Made by a program: the position numbers and the translations under genes. Source: Geodermatophilaceae bacterium URHB0062 (GTDB taxonomy: Bacteria; Actinomycetota; Actinomycetes; Mycobacteriales; Geodermatophilaceae). From it: 64,000 nucleotides of DNA. Positions 16,361-27,353 of this stretch are shown here, in pieces. Numbering within the stretch: position 1 is the first letter of the stretch; the number at the start of each line of letters is the position of its first letter. The notes below the pieces were generated by a model. That model was not told where the DNA came from. It did no database searches and worked only from the letters and a program-made list of their open reading frames with translations. The stretch covers positions 1 through 64,000 of the forward strand of contig JHVO01000010.1 in the NCBI GenBank assembly GCA_000620185.1, read 5' to 3'.

Positions 16361-18823
16361 GGAGCTCGGCCCCGGTGCGCTCCGCTGCCGCTGCCAGCGC
16401 GGCGTCCCGCACGGCGGTGGCCTCCTCGCTGGTGAGTGTGCGGTCGGGCGCCCGCAGGGTCAGCGCGTAGGCCAGCGACCGGGAACCCGCCGGCACGGGG
16501 GGACCGGTGTAGACGTCGAAGAGCCGCAGCGACTCGAGCAGCTCCCCCGCCCCCTGCCGCAGGGCCTCGGCGACCTCGGCCGCCGGGACGTCGTCGCCGA
16601 CGACGAGCGCCAGGTCGAGGAGCACCGGAGGGAAGGCCGAGATCGTCGGGCCGACCGGCACCGCGGCCGGCGGGAGCGCGTCGACGTCCAGTTCCATGAC
16701 CGAGGTGCGGGCGGGCAGGTCCAGCGCCGCGCACACCCGCGGGTGCAGTTCGCCGGCGTGGCCGACGACCCGACCGTCGACGAGCAGCTCGGCGCACCGG
16801 CCGGGGTGCCAGGGCGCGAGCTCCCCTGCGCGGACGGTGAGCTCCACTCCGGCGGCGGCCGCGACCAGCCGCGCGGCCTCGACGGCGTCCGCCCAGTTCG
16901 CGGGCCGCCCGGGGCCCCACCAGCCGCGCAGTTCGCGGTTGCCCGCGAGCGCCACCGCCACGTGCCACGGCTGGGCCGGCACCGCACCGAGCACCGCGGC
17001 CAGCGTCTCGTCGTCCGGACGGCTCTCGGCGCCCGGCACCGGCGCGGGGCGACGGTCGCTCCCGGGGAACACGGCACCGTGCTCGAACAAGGCCAGGTCG
17101 CGCTGCCCGCGGGAGAGGTTGCGGGCCAGGGTCGCGAGGAGGCCGGGCAGCAGCGTCGTCCGCAGCGCCGGCTCCTCCTCCGACAGCGGGTTGCGCACGA
17201 GCACCGCCTGGCGGCGGGGGTCGTCGTCGGGCAGAGCCAGCGCATCGAGAACCGGCAACCCGACGAACGGGTAGGACGGCGCCTCGACGTACCCCGCCTC
17301 GGCCAGGGTGCGGCCGACGGACCGGCGGCGGCGCTGCGCGTCGGTCAGCCCGCGGCCGGGTGGCGCGGTGGGGAGGATCGAGGGGATGTCGTCGATGCCG
17401 GCGAGCCGGATGACCTCCTCGACCAGGTCGGCCGGGTCGGTGAGGTCCGGCCGCCAGGTCGGCGGGGTGACCACGAGCGGGTTGCCGCTCGCGTCGACCG
17501 CGCAGCCGACCGCGCCGAGCAGCTCGACCACCTGGGCCGCGGTGTACGGGACACCGGCGACGCGGGCGGGCTTGGCCGCGTCGAGCTCGATGGTGGGCCG
17601 GGGGCCTCGGGTATCGATGTCGACCACACCGCCGACGACCCGCGCGCCGCCGTACTCGGCGAGCAGCTCGGCGGCGCGGGCGAGCGCCACGACGGTCATC
17701 TCCGGGTCGACGCCGCGCTCGAACCGCTTCGCCGCCTCGCTCGGCAACCGGTGCCGGCGGGCGGTTCGGGCCACGCCGGTCGGCTCCCAGTGCGCCGCCT
17801 CCAGCAGGACGGCGGTGGTGCCGTCGCCGATCTCGGTGGAGGCGCCGCCCATCACCGCGGCCATGCCGATCGGGCCGGACTCGTCGGTGATCAGCAGGTC
17901 GTCGGAGGTCAGCTTCCGCGTCGTCCCGTCCAGCGTCGTGAGCTTCTCGCCCTCGCGGGCCAGCCGCACGGTGATCGGGCCGGTGACCGCGTCGCGGTCG
18001 AAGGCGTGCATCGGCTGGCCGAGCTCGAGCATCACGTAGTTGGTGACGTCGACGGCGAGCGAGATGCTGCGGACGGCGGCCTGCGCGAGCCGGCGCCGCA
18101 TCCACCAGGGGCTGGGGGCGGTCGGGTCGAGCCCTTCCATCGCCAGCATCGAGAACCGGTCGCAGCGGGCGGGATCGGCGACGGTGACATCCCACGCGGG
18201 CTCGCCGGACCAGGCCGGCGGGGTGACCGCGCCCGGGTCGCGCCACGGCGCGGCCAGGCCGGTGCCCATCTCGCGGGCGATGCCCCGCATGGAGAGGCAG
18301 TAGCCGCGGTCGGGCGTGACGGCGAGCTCGATGACGACGTCGCCGAGCCCCACGATGGATCCGGCGTCCGTGCCCGGCGCCGGGACGTCGTCCCCGTCGG
18401 TGCCGAGCACCAGGATGCCGGCGTGGTCGTCGCCGATCCCCAGCTCGCGAACCGAGCAGATCATCCCGTCGGACACGTGGTCGTAGGTCGTCCGGGCGGC
18501 GATCTCGAAGCCGCCGGGCAGCACGGCACCGGGCAGAGCGACGACGACCGTGTCGCCCACCGCGAAGTTGCGGGCGCCGCAGACGATGCCCCGCGGCTGG
18601 GCCTCCCCGACGTCCACCTGCGTGTACCGGATGGGCTTCTTGAAGCCGGCCAGCTCCTCGATCTCGAGGACCCGGCCGACGACCAGCGGGCCGGTGACCG
18701 GTTCGGGGCGGTGGATCTCCTCGACCTCGAGGCCCAGGCGCACGAATGCGGTGTCGAGGTCCTCGACCGTCGTCCCGGCGGGGACGTCGACGTACTCGGC
18801 CAGCCAGCCGACAGGGACCCGCA

Positions 18824-18824
<1 letters not shown>
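16353..18824 (-). CDS. pheT: Phenylalanine--tRNA ligase beta subunit
   Basis: Beta chain of the (alpha-beta)2 PheRS. 823 residues, normal length. The N-terminal tRNA-binding OB domain has VVGRVLEIEELAGFKKP at about 48-64 and GIVCGARNF. B3/B4 editing-region segments and B5 domain follow, and the C-terminal ferredoxin-like anticodon-binding domain ends near RTGAELRG. The pheS TAA and pheT ATG overlap by one base (TAATG), so the subunits are probably translated in step. No T-box or leader peptide was recognised upstream of pheS. Confidence 0.97.
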
Positions 18825-20916
<2,092 letters not shown>

Positions 20917-20969
20917 GCCGCGGACCGCTTTCGACTGTCGAGCAGGGCACTGCCCGCCGATGGAAGAAC

Positions 20970-23228
20970 GTGGCGTCTTCCGTTCCTCCCGGCCGATCGG
21001 CCCTCGACGAACTCCTCCGCACCGGCGGCGTGCACAGCGTCTTCCAGCCGATCGTCGAACTCGACACCGGCCGCGTGGTCGCCTACGAGGCCCTGGCCCG
21101 CGGGCCGCGCGGCCCGCTCGAGCGGCCCGACCAGCTCTTCGCAGCCGCGCGCGAGGCCGGCCGGCTGGCCCAGCTCGACCAGGTCTGCCGCGCCGCCGCC
21201 TTCCGGGGTGCCGTCGACAACGGGCTGCTGGCACCGCTGACCCTCTTCGTCAACGTCGAGCCCGAGGTCCTCGACACCGCCCCGCTCGACGAGCTGCTCA
21301 CCATCGCCGAGGAGGCGACGGGCGGGCTGCGGGTGGTCATGGAGGTGACCGAGCGCGCGCTGGCCGCCCGGCCGTCGGAGCTGCTGCGGACCGTCGAGCG
21401 CGTGCGCCGGCTGGGCTGGGGCATCGCGGTCGACGACGTGGGCGCCGACCCGATGTCGCTGTCGTTCATGCCGCTGCTGCGACCCGACGTCGTCAAGCTC
21501 GACCTGCGACTGGTCCAGGAGCGGCCCGGCGCCGAGGTCGCGCAGATCATGAACGCGGTCAACGCCTACGCCGAGAGCTCCGGCGCGGTGGTCCTCGCCG
21601 AGGGCATCGAGGACGACGCCCATCTCGCGATGGCGCACGCGCTGGGCGCCACGCTGGGTCAGGGGTGGCTGTTCGGCCGGCCCGGCCCGGGCGCCGCCCC
21701 GGACCTCGAGCCGGGCGAACTGCACCTTCCCCGCCGCGACGCCGTCGACGGCGAGCACGACCTGTCCCCCTTCGCCTGGCTCGACCCGGGCGTGGCCCTG
21801 CGCCGGGCGCCGAAGTCACTGCTCATCGAGCTGAGCAAGCAGCTCGAGCGCGAGGCGATGCGGCTGGGTGAGACCTGCGTGGTGGCCGCGACCTTCCAGG
21901 AGGCGCGCCACTTCACGCCCGCCACCGCCCTGCGCTACCGCGACCTCGTGGAGCGCGCCGCCTTCGTGTGCGCCCTGGGTGAGGGCCTGCCGGTGGAGCC
22001 GCTGCCGGGCGTGCGCGGCTCGACGCTCGCCGCGGGAGACGCGGTGCGCGGCGAGTGGGACGTCGTCGTGGTGAGCCCCCACTTCAGCGCCGCCCTGCTG
22101 GCCCGCGACCTCGGGTCGGAGGGACCCGACCTCGACCGCGCCTTCGAGTACGCACTCACCTACGACCGCGAGACGGTGGTGCGGGCCGCGCACGCCTTGC
22201 TGACGCGCGTGACGCCGCTGCCCCCGCGGACCGGCGGTGAGCGCCCGGCCGCGGAGCGGCCCGCGCCCGTCCGCCGGACAGCGCTTCCCGGCACCCGTCT
22301 CGCCGACGCCGTTCCGCGGCACGCCCTGCTCGACCGGGCGCTCGCGGCGACCCCCAGCGGCGTGTCCATCGTGGACCTGCGGCTGCCGGACCAGCCGCTC
22401 GTCTACGTCAACGCCGCCTTCGAGAAGCTGTCGGGCCTCTCCCGCGAGGAGGTCCTGGGCCGCAACTGCCGCTTCCTGCAGGGCACCGACACCGACCGCG
22501 CGGCCGTCGCCCGCATCCGTGCGGCGATCGAGGCGGGCACGGAGTGCCGCGAGACGCTGCTCAACCACCGCGGCCCCGATCGCACGCCCTGGTGGAACGA
22601 GGTGCACCTGGCGCCGATCACCGACGCCGACGGCACGGTCGTGCAGTACGTGGGTGTGCAGGTCGACGTGACCGCGCGCGTGGAGGCCGAGCGGGCGCTG
22701 GTGCAGGAGCGCGACCGCACGCGCGGCTACCTCGCCCGCATCAAGGAGCTGGAACGCACCGATCCGCTCACCGGCCTGCCGACGCTCCGCCGGCTGGAGG
22801 AGCAGGTCGAGGCGGCGATGTGGACCGCCCGCGCCCGCGGGGATGCGCTCGCCCTGCTGGTCGTCGAGGTCGACGGCCTCCGCGCCGTGGTCGAACGGCT
22901 GGGCCACTCCGCGGGCGAGGACCTGCTCGTGGAGACCGCCCGCCGCCTGCGGAGCCGCCTGCGCCGGACGGATCTGCTGGGCCGGCTCGGCGGCGAGGAG
23001 TTCGTCGCCGTGCTGGCCGGTCTCGACGGCCCCTCGGCGCGGGCCGAGGCGTTCCGGCTGCGCCAGGAGCTGGCCGACGCGCTGAGCCTCCCGGTGCTGC
23101 TGGGGGGCGAGCACGTCGTCGTCCGAGCGGGAGTGGGCGCGGCGGTCTACCCCGGCGGAGGCGAGGACGTCGGCACGCTGCTGCGGGCGGCCAAGGCGGA
23201 GATGCTGGAGCGCGGCGCGACGCGCTGA
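20970..23228 (+). CDS. EAL-DICT-LOV-GGDEF protein: predicted blue-light-sensing cyclic-di-GMP enzyme
   Basis: A 752-residue cytoplasmic protein with four domains in unusual order. (1) EAL phosphodiesterase, about 20-240, with EAL at 40-42, NVEPE, EVTE, DDVG, VKLD, AEGIE and GQGWLFGRP, so the metal/catalytic residues look intact. (2) DICT sensory domain, about 265-400 (FTPATALRYRDLVERAAFV, RGEWDVVVVSPHF). (3) A PAS domain of LOV type with GRNCRFLQ, whose Cys500 is the flavin-adduct cysteine of blue-light receptors. (4) GGDEF cyclase with GGEEF at 674-678 and an RxxD inhibitory site five residues before it. Both making and breaking c-di-GMP look possible. GTG 20970 is the most likely start. No membrane segments. 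Confidence 0.92.
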   Translation: MASSVPPGRSALDELLRTGGVHSVFQPIVELDTGRVVAYEALARGPRGPLERPDQLFAAAREAGRLAQLDQVCRAAAFRGAVDNGLLAPLTLFVNVEPEVLDTAPLDELLTIAEEATGGLRVVMEVTERALAARPSELLRTVERVRRLGWGIAVDDVGADPMSLSFMPLLRPDVVKLDLRLVQERPGAEVAQIMNAVNAYAESSGAVVLAEGIEDDAHLAMAHALGATLGQGWLFGRPGPGAAPDLEPGELHLPRRDAVDGEHDLSPFAWLDPGVALRRAPKSLLIELSKQLEREAMRLGETCVVAATFQEARHFTPATALRYRDLVERAAFVCALGEGLPVEPLPGVRGSTLAAGDAVRGEWDVVVVSPHFSAALLARDLGSEGPDLDRAFEYALTYDRETVVRAAHALLTRVTPLPPRTGGERPAAERPAPVRRTALPGTRLADAVPRHALLDRALAATPSGVSIVDLRLPDQPLVYVNAAFEKLSGLSREEVLGRNCRFLQGTDTDRAAVARIRAAIEAGTECRETLLNHRGPDRTPWWNEVHLAPITDADGTVVQYVGVQVDVTARVEAERALVQERDRTRGYLARIKELERTDPLTGLPTLRRLEEQVEAAMWTARARGDALALLVVEVDGLRAVVERLGHSAGEDLLVETARRLRSRLRRTDLLGRLGGEEFVAVLAGLDGPSARAEAFRLRQELADALSLPVLLGGEHVVVRAGVGAAVYPGGGEDVGTLLRAAKAEMLERGATR

Positions 23229-23258
23229 CCGGGACGGGCTCCCGGCCGGCCGGTCAGC
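23224..23258. terminator. Shared palindrome containing both stop codons of convergent genes
   Basis: GCTGACCGG (23224-23232) is the perfect inverse of CCGGTCAGC (23250-23258). The left arm contains the TGA of the EAL-GGDEF gene, and the right arm contains, on the minus strand, the TGA of the TetR gene. It would form a hairpin in either transcript. No T-run. Confidence 0.6.
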
Positions 23259-23985
23259 CGACGAGCGGGGGCAGCAGCGCGCCGAGTCCGTCGTGGGCGA
23301 GAGCGGTCAGCTCGTCGACCAGCTCGGCCGCCGGCACCGTGCGTGCCCCCGACCACCAGTGGGCGGCCAGCTGCACCATCCCGACGACGCCGTACGCCCA
23401 CGTCGCCGCGGGCGAGGTCGAGCGGCCGGCGGCCGCCAGCCGCTCGGCGATCCGCGCGGCCAGGGCCTCGGCGATCTGCCGCTCGGTGGCGGCGACCAGG
23501 TCGGTGCGCCCGGAGCGACCCGCGTGGGCGTAGGCGAAGCGGTACAGCGCCGGCTCCTCCTCGATGAGCGCGACGAAGGCGGCGATGACGGCGTGCAGCC
23601 GGGCGCGGTCGTCCCCGTGCTCGCGGACGAGCTCGCCCAGCAGGCGGGGCACCAGAACCACGCCGGAGATGCGCTGGAGGACGGCGTCGACGAGCTCGTC
23701 CTTGTCGCTGAAGTAGCGGTAGATGACGGTCTTGGAGACGCCTGCGCTGCGGGCCACGTCGTCGACCGCGAAGTGCGGGCCGGCCAGCCGCACGGCCTCG
23801 ACCGCGGCGGCGGTCAACTCCTCACGGCGGGCGCGGCGATGCTCGGTCCACCGCGACCGTCGTCCGTCGGGAGACGGGACGTCCGGCGGTGGGATCTCCG
23901 GGTGCGGCGCGTCCGGGTCGGACACCACGACGCCCGCCGTCCTCTTGGCGGGTTCGGCCGCCCTCTCCACGTCCTTCACGGTCAC
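23254..23985 (-). CDS. TetR/AcrR family transcriptional regulator
   Basis: 243 residues. After a Pro-rich, poorly ordered N-terminus of about 45 residues comes the TetR helix-turn-helix (FAVDDVARSAGVSKTVIYRYF), then the helical ligand/dimer domain. WAYGVVGMVQLAAHWW resembles the C-terminal helix of TetR_C-type regulators. GTG 23985 lies five bases after GGAAAGG. The nearest candidate targets are not obvious, because no enzyme gene is divergent from it. The upstream gap to 24234 has no gene that I can support. Confidence 0.9.
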   Translation of the reverse strand: MTVKDVERAAEPAKRTAGVVVSDPDAPHPEIPPPDVPSPDGRRSRWTEHRRARREELTAAAVEAVRLAGPHFAVDDVARSAGVSKTVIYRYFSDKDELVDAVLQRISGVVLVPRLLGELVREHGDDRARLHAVIAAFVALIEEEPALYRFAYAHAGRSGRTDLVAATERQIAEALAARIAERLAAAGRSTSPAATWAYGVVGMVQLAAHWWSGARTVPAAELVDELTALAHDGLGALLPPLVG

Positions 23986-24234
23986 CGCTACCTTTCCCCC
24001 TTCACCGCCGTACGCGTCGATCCGGGAAGCGCGCAACGGCTCGTCGATCGGCAGGAGCCGTCGACGCGTCTCCTCGGGTCGGCGGCGAGTGCCGGCAGCT
24101 CCGCGATGCGCCCGTACCGCCGAGAAAATCTGCGGCGTCCCCCTCCTGTCGGCCGCCGGCGTCCATCCTGCGGTTCGGCGCCCCGTTCGGGAAGCGGTTC
24201 GCGGACGCCGCGGCCTCCGGAGGCGAGGAATCGC

Positions 24235-25026
24235 TCAGCGCTGGGCGAGCTGGGTCGTGTAGAGGCAGATCGCGGCGGCCGCGGCCAGGTTGAGGCTCTC
24301 CGCGCGCCCGCGCATCGGGATGCGGACCCGGGCGTCGGCTGCGGCGGCCAGCTCAGCGGGCACACCGCGGGCCTCGTTGCCGAACAGCCAGAGCACGGGC
24401 CCGGTCAGCCGCGCGTCGCGCGCCGCCTCATCGAGGGCGACCTCTCCCCCGCCGTCGGCGGCCAGCACCGTTCCCCCTGCCTGCTGCACCGCGGCGATCA
24501 GCGGCAGCAGCGGCGCACCGCGGACGACGTCGACGTGGAAGAGACTGCCCGCGCTGGCGCGGACCGCCTTGCCCCCGTACGGGTCGGCCGAGCCGGCGCC
24601 GAACACCACCGCACCGGCCCCGCAGGCGTCCGCCGTCCGCAGGACCGTGCCGGCGTTGCCCGGGTCGGCGAGCTCGGCGAGCGCGACCGCCAGCCGTGGC
24701 GGCTGCGTGGTGAACGCCGAGGCGGGGACGTCCCGCAGCGCACAGACCGCGACGAGGCCCTGGGGCGTCACCGTCTCCGACAGCCCGGCCGCGGCCTTCT
24801 CGGTGACCAGCCGGACGGGGACGGCGGTGCCGGCCAGCAGGTCGGCGTGGGCGCGTGCGGCCGCCTCGGTGGCGAAGACCTCGCGGACGCCGTCGGCGTC
24901 GGCCAGCGCCTCGACGACGGCCTGCCGCCCCTCGGCCAGGAAGAGACCGGCGGCGTCGCGGCCGGAGCGGCGGGTGAGCTTGCGGGCGGCGGCGACCCGC
25001 GCGGACCGCTCGGTCAGCAGTTCCAT
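24235..25026 (-). CDS. SpoU-family RNA 2'-O-ribose methyltransferase (TrmH-like)
   Basis: 263 residues. An N-terminal substrate-binding domain (LAEGRQAVVEAL) is followed by the SPOUT knot motifs: ADPGNAGTVLRTADACGA (motif 1, with the catalytic Asn/Arg), LFGNEARGVP (motif 2) and IPMRGRAESLNLAAAAAI (motif 3). It methylates rRNA or tRNA ribose with SAM. ATG 25026 lies five bases after GAGGAGG. It follows the infC-rpmI-rplT operon, separated by a large palindrome, the common actinobacterial order. Confidence 0.93.
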   Translation of the reverse strand: MELLTERSARVAAARKLTRRSGRDAAGLFLAEGRQAVVEALADADGVREVFATEAAARAHADLLAGTAVPVRLVTEKAAAGLSETVTPQGLVAVCALRDVPASAFTTQPPRLAVALAELADPGNAGTVLRTADACGAGAVVFGAGSADPYGGKAVRASAGSLFHVDVVRGAPLLPLIAAVQQAGGTVLAADGGGEVALDEAARDARLTGPVLWLFGNEARGVPAELAAAADARVRIPMRGRAESLNLAAAAAICLYTTQLAQR

Positions 25027-25039
25027 CCCCGCCTCCTCG

Positions 25040-25100
25040 CGCGAGATCTGCACTCTCGTGGTGATCAGCGGCCGATGGCCACGAGAGTGCAGATCTCGCG
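25040..25100. terminator. Perfect 22-base inverted repeat after rplT
   Basis: Positions 25040-25061 are exactly inverted at 25079-25100, around a 17-base loop. The arms include GAGATCTGCACTCTCG. It lies between the rplT stop and the trmH ribosome-binding site, both minus strand, so it probably ends the infC operon. There is no T-run. The 22-base perfection is more than a terminator needs and hints at a dispersed repeat family. Confidence 0.7.
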
Positions 25101-25189
25101 GCGGCAGACGGCCCGGACAGACGCCGACGCCGCCGGCGCCGGTCCGTGCGGACCGGTCACCGACGGCGTCGGGACGGCGTACTGCCTGT

Positions 25190-25576
25190 TCAGGCGGCCT
25201 GCCCCTCGGCGGCCGGAGCGGCGGCGACGGCGGCGCGGGCGGTCTCGACCAGCGCGGCGAACGCGGCCGGCTCGTTGACGGCCAGCTCGGCGAGGACGCG
25301 ACGGTCCAGCTCGATGCCGGCGAGCTTGAGGCCCTGCATGAACCGGTTGTAGGTCATGTCGTTCAGGCGCGCCGCGGCGTTGATGCGGGTGATCCACAGC
25401 TTGCGGAAGTCACCCTTGCGGACCTTGCGGTCGCGGTAGGCGTAGGTCGCCGAGTGGAGCAGCTGCTCCTTGGCCTTGCGGTACAGGCGCGAACGCTGAC
25501 CGCGGTAGCCGCTGGCGGCCTCGAGGGTCGTCCGGCGCTTCTTCTGGGCGTTGACCGCCCGCTTCACGCGTGCCAC
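25190..25576 (-). CDS. rplT: 50S ribosomal protein L20
   Basis: 128 residues, rich in Lys/Arg. [19 protein letters not shown] and [19 protein letters not shown] are the canonical N-terminal extension that threads into 23S r[14 protein letters not shown] and YNRFMQGL follow. The C-terminal tail after about 112 is Ala-rich, as in other actinobacteria. GTG start with AGGAG seven bases upstream. Third gene of the infC operon. Confidence 0.98.
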   Translation of the reverse strand: MARVKRAVNAQKKRRTTLEAASGYRGQRSRLYRKAKEQLLHSATYAYRDRKVRKGDFRKLWITRINAAARLNDMTYNRFMQGLKLAGIELDRRVLAELAVNEPAAFAALVETARAAVAAAPAAEGQAA

Positions 25577-25612
25577 GTGAGAGCTCCTGTCTTCTCGTTA
25601 CGGGGAGGGCGG

Positions 25613-25807
25613 TCAGCGACCGAGCAGCTTGCGCATCCGCGGCGCGTCGGCCGGGGAGAGCACACCGGCGCCCTCGACGCGACGCTTGCGCGAGGAGGAC
25701 TTGTGCTCGAACTTGTGCTGGTTGTTCGTGTGCTCGGCCACCAGCTTGCCGGTGCCGGTCACGCGAATGCGCTTGGCCGCGCCCTTGTGGGTCTTCTGCT
25801 TGGGCAT
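25613..25807 (-). CDS. rpmI: 50S ribosomal protein L35
   Basis: 64 residues. MPKQKTHKGAAKRIRVTGTGK is the family start, and SSSRKRRV and MRKLLGR at the end complete it. Between infC (98 bases upstream) and rplT (36 bases downstream) in the standard order. Confidence 0.98.
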   Translation of the reverse strand: MPKQKTHKGAAKRIRVTGTGKLVAEHTNNQHKFEHKSSSRKRRVEGAGVLSPADAPRMRKLLGR

Positions 25808-25905
25808 GTCCCTCGTCCTGTTCGTCTCTAGGTCGGTGCGTCGTCGGCCCTCCTGCAGGGCCCCGCCGCGAGCGTGCGAGCGGTGGGGGGCAGGAGGGTC
25901 CTCTT

Positions 25906-26493
25906 TCAGGCGCTCGGCGCCTGCTCCTCGGCCGCCGACTGCTTCTCCGCCTTGGCCGTGCGGCGGGCGGCATCGCTCGCTGCCTGGTTCCGGTGGGGTG
26001 CGATCACCATGACCATGTTCCGGCCGTCCTGCTTGGGGTTGGACTCGACGACGCCCAGCTCCTGGACGTCGGCGGCCAGCCGCTGCAGCAACCGGTAGCC
26101 CATCTCCGGGCGGGACTGCTCCCGGCCACGGAACATGACGGTGATCTTGACCTTGTCGCCGCCCTTGAGGAAGCGCTCGACGTGGCCCTTCTTGGTCTCG
26201 TAGTCGTGCGGGTCGATCTTGAGGCGCAGCCGCATCTCCTTGATGACGGTGAGCGCCTGGTTCCGCCGGGCCTCGCGGGCCTTCTGAGCGGACTCGTACT
26301 TGAACTTCCCGTAGTCCATGAGCTTGGCGACGGGCGGCTTGGCCATGGGAGCGACCTCGACGAGGTCGAGCTCCGAGTCCTGGGCCAGGCGCAGCGCTTC
26401 GCCGATCGACACGACGCCGACCTGCTCGCCCTCGGGACCGACCAGGCGGACCTCGGGGACGCGGATACGGTCGTTGATGCGGGGCTCGGTGAT
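25906..26493 (-). CDS. infC: Translation initiation factor IF-3, apparent AUC start codon
   Basis: Keeps ribosomal subunits apart and proofreads the start codon. About 195 residues: N-domain ([19 protein letters not shown]), Lys-rich linker around YGKFKYE, C-domain ([15 protein letters not shown]-type segment and MVMVIAPHR), then an Ala/Glu tail. The conserved protein begins ITEPRIND with no ATG, GTG or TTG at the right place. The ATC at 26493 lies five bases after GGAG. IF-3 genes in several bacteria use AUU or AUC starts so that IF-3 represses its own mRNA. The nearest in-frame normal start is more than 100 bases upstream, across the attenuator hairpin. Confidence 0.95.
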   Translation of the reverse strand: MTEPRINDRIRVPEVRLVGPEGEQVGVVSIGEALRLAQDSELDLVEVAPMAKPPVAKLMDYGKFKYESAQKAREARRNQALTVIKEMRLRLKIDPHDYETKKGHVERFLKGGDKVKITVMFRGREQSRPEMGYRLLQRLAADVQELGVVESNPKQDGRNMVMVIAPHRNQAASDAARRTAKAEKQSAAEEQAPSA

Positions 26494-26760
26494 GGCCTCT
26501 CCTCTGCTCTTGCATGGGAGGAGTCGCACCCGACCCGGATGCCGGAAGAACCAAGGCCCCGGGAGCGTCAGCTCACGGGGCCCGTCTCTCCGGGATGCAC
26601 GCACCGGGGGTGCGTGCAGGACGCGAGCGCCGGCCGTCGGCCTGCTCTCGCGATCCGGGACCTGGTCGCCTGGACGGCGTCAGGTGGGAGCGGGCTCCTC
26701 TTGGGTCAGCAGCCCGGGGGCTGCTGGATGGTTCGCGCGCCTCGATGTAGCGGGGGAGGC
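26494..26760 (-). promoter_or_regulatory. Structured infC leader with terminator-like attenuator
   Basis: This leader of about 267 bases holds three strong hairpins on the transcribed (minus) strand. One is CAGCAGCCC/GGGCTGCTG (26707-26726), a second is TGCACGCACC/GGTGCGTGCA with a three-base loop (26596-26618). The third (26555-26582) pairs GGCCCCG and GAGC with GCTC and CGGGGCC and is followed by TTGGTTCTT, resembling an intrinsic terminator. The last ends about 60 bases before the infC start. This suggests transcription attenuation of infC-rpmI-rplT. The trigger, such as L20 binding, is not readable here. No gene is supported in 26494-26819. Confidence 0.6.
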
Positions 26761-26766
26761 GCGCCT

Positions 26767-26795
26767 ACCCTACAGCGTCGCGGCGGGAAAGGTCA
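26767..26795 (-). promoter_or_regulatory. Putative infC operon promoter
   Basis: On the minus strand TGACCT (26795-26790) and TAGGGT (26772-26767) are 17 bases apart. The match is moderate for an actinobacterial housekeeping promoter, and it would start transcription near 26760, just before the structured leader. Confidence 0.4.
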
Positions 26796-26819
26796 TTCCC
26801 GGGTCGCGCGGGAGTCTGC

Positions 26820-27311
26820 TCAGGTGTCGTACAGCAGCGGCGGCGGCTTCGGATCGTTCGCCCGGGCCGCGCGGTGCAACCGGCGCAGCTCCTCGACGGC
26901 GCGGACGGCGTAATCCCTATCGATCGCCTGGACGGCGAGGACGGACATCTCGTCGCCGTTCTCCAGCAGCAGCGACGCCCACGGCGACTTCGCGTCGAAG
27001 CGCACGGCACGGACCGCCTGCCACGGCAGCTCCCGGGTGACGGCGAGGTTGCGGACGCGCACGCCCGCGGCGTCGGCGTCCACGCGCGATCGGCCCAGCC
27101 AGACGACACCCCAGGCGAGGACGACGCCCAGCCCGGCGATCGCGAACTGGTCCACGGGACCGAACGCGACGACGCCGGTCGACGAGGTCCGCAGCGTGAG
27201 CGCCACCCCCGCCATCGCCAGGACGACGAGGGCGCCCACGACCGCGCAGGCCAGCCGCATCCGACGGGGCACGGCCGAGACGGCTGCGGCGGGAGGGGCG
27301 GCGTCGGACAC
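26820..27311 (-). CDS. PH domain-containing membrane protein
   Basis: 163 residues. Two N-terminal membrane helices (about 20-40 and 50-70) are followed by a bacterial PH-like domain (VRVRNLAVTRELPWQAVRAVRF, PWASLLLENGDEMSVLAVQ). This is the architecture of the actinobacterial low-molecular-weight antigen 6-type proteins. Role unknown. It is divergent from the MBL gene, whose start lies 43 bases away, so the promoters overlap. GTG start at 27311. Confidence 0.82.
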   Translation of the reverse strand: MSDAAPPAAAVSAVPRRMRLACAVVGALVVLAMAGVALTLRTSSTGVVAFGPVDQFAIAGLGVVLAWGVVWLGRSRVDADAAGVRVRNLAVTRELPWQAVRAVRFDAKSPWASLLLENGDEMSVLAVQAIDRDYAVRAVEELRRLHRAARANDPKPPPLLYDT

Positions 27312-27353
27312 GGTCCCATGGTGGCAGGCGGGCGGCTGGCAGAGTGCGAGGAC

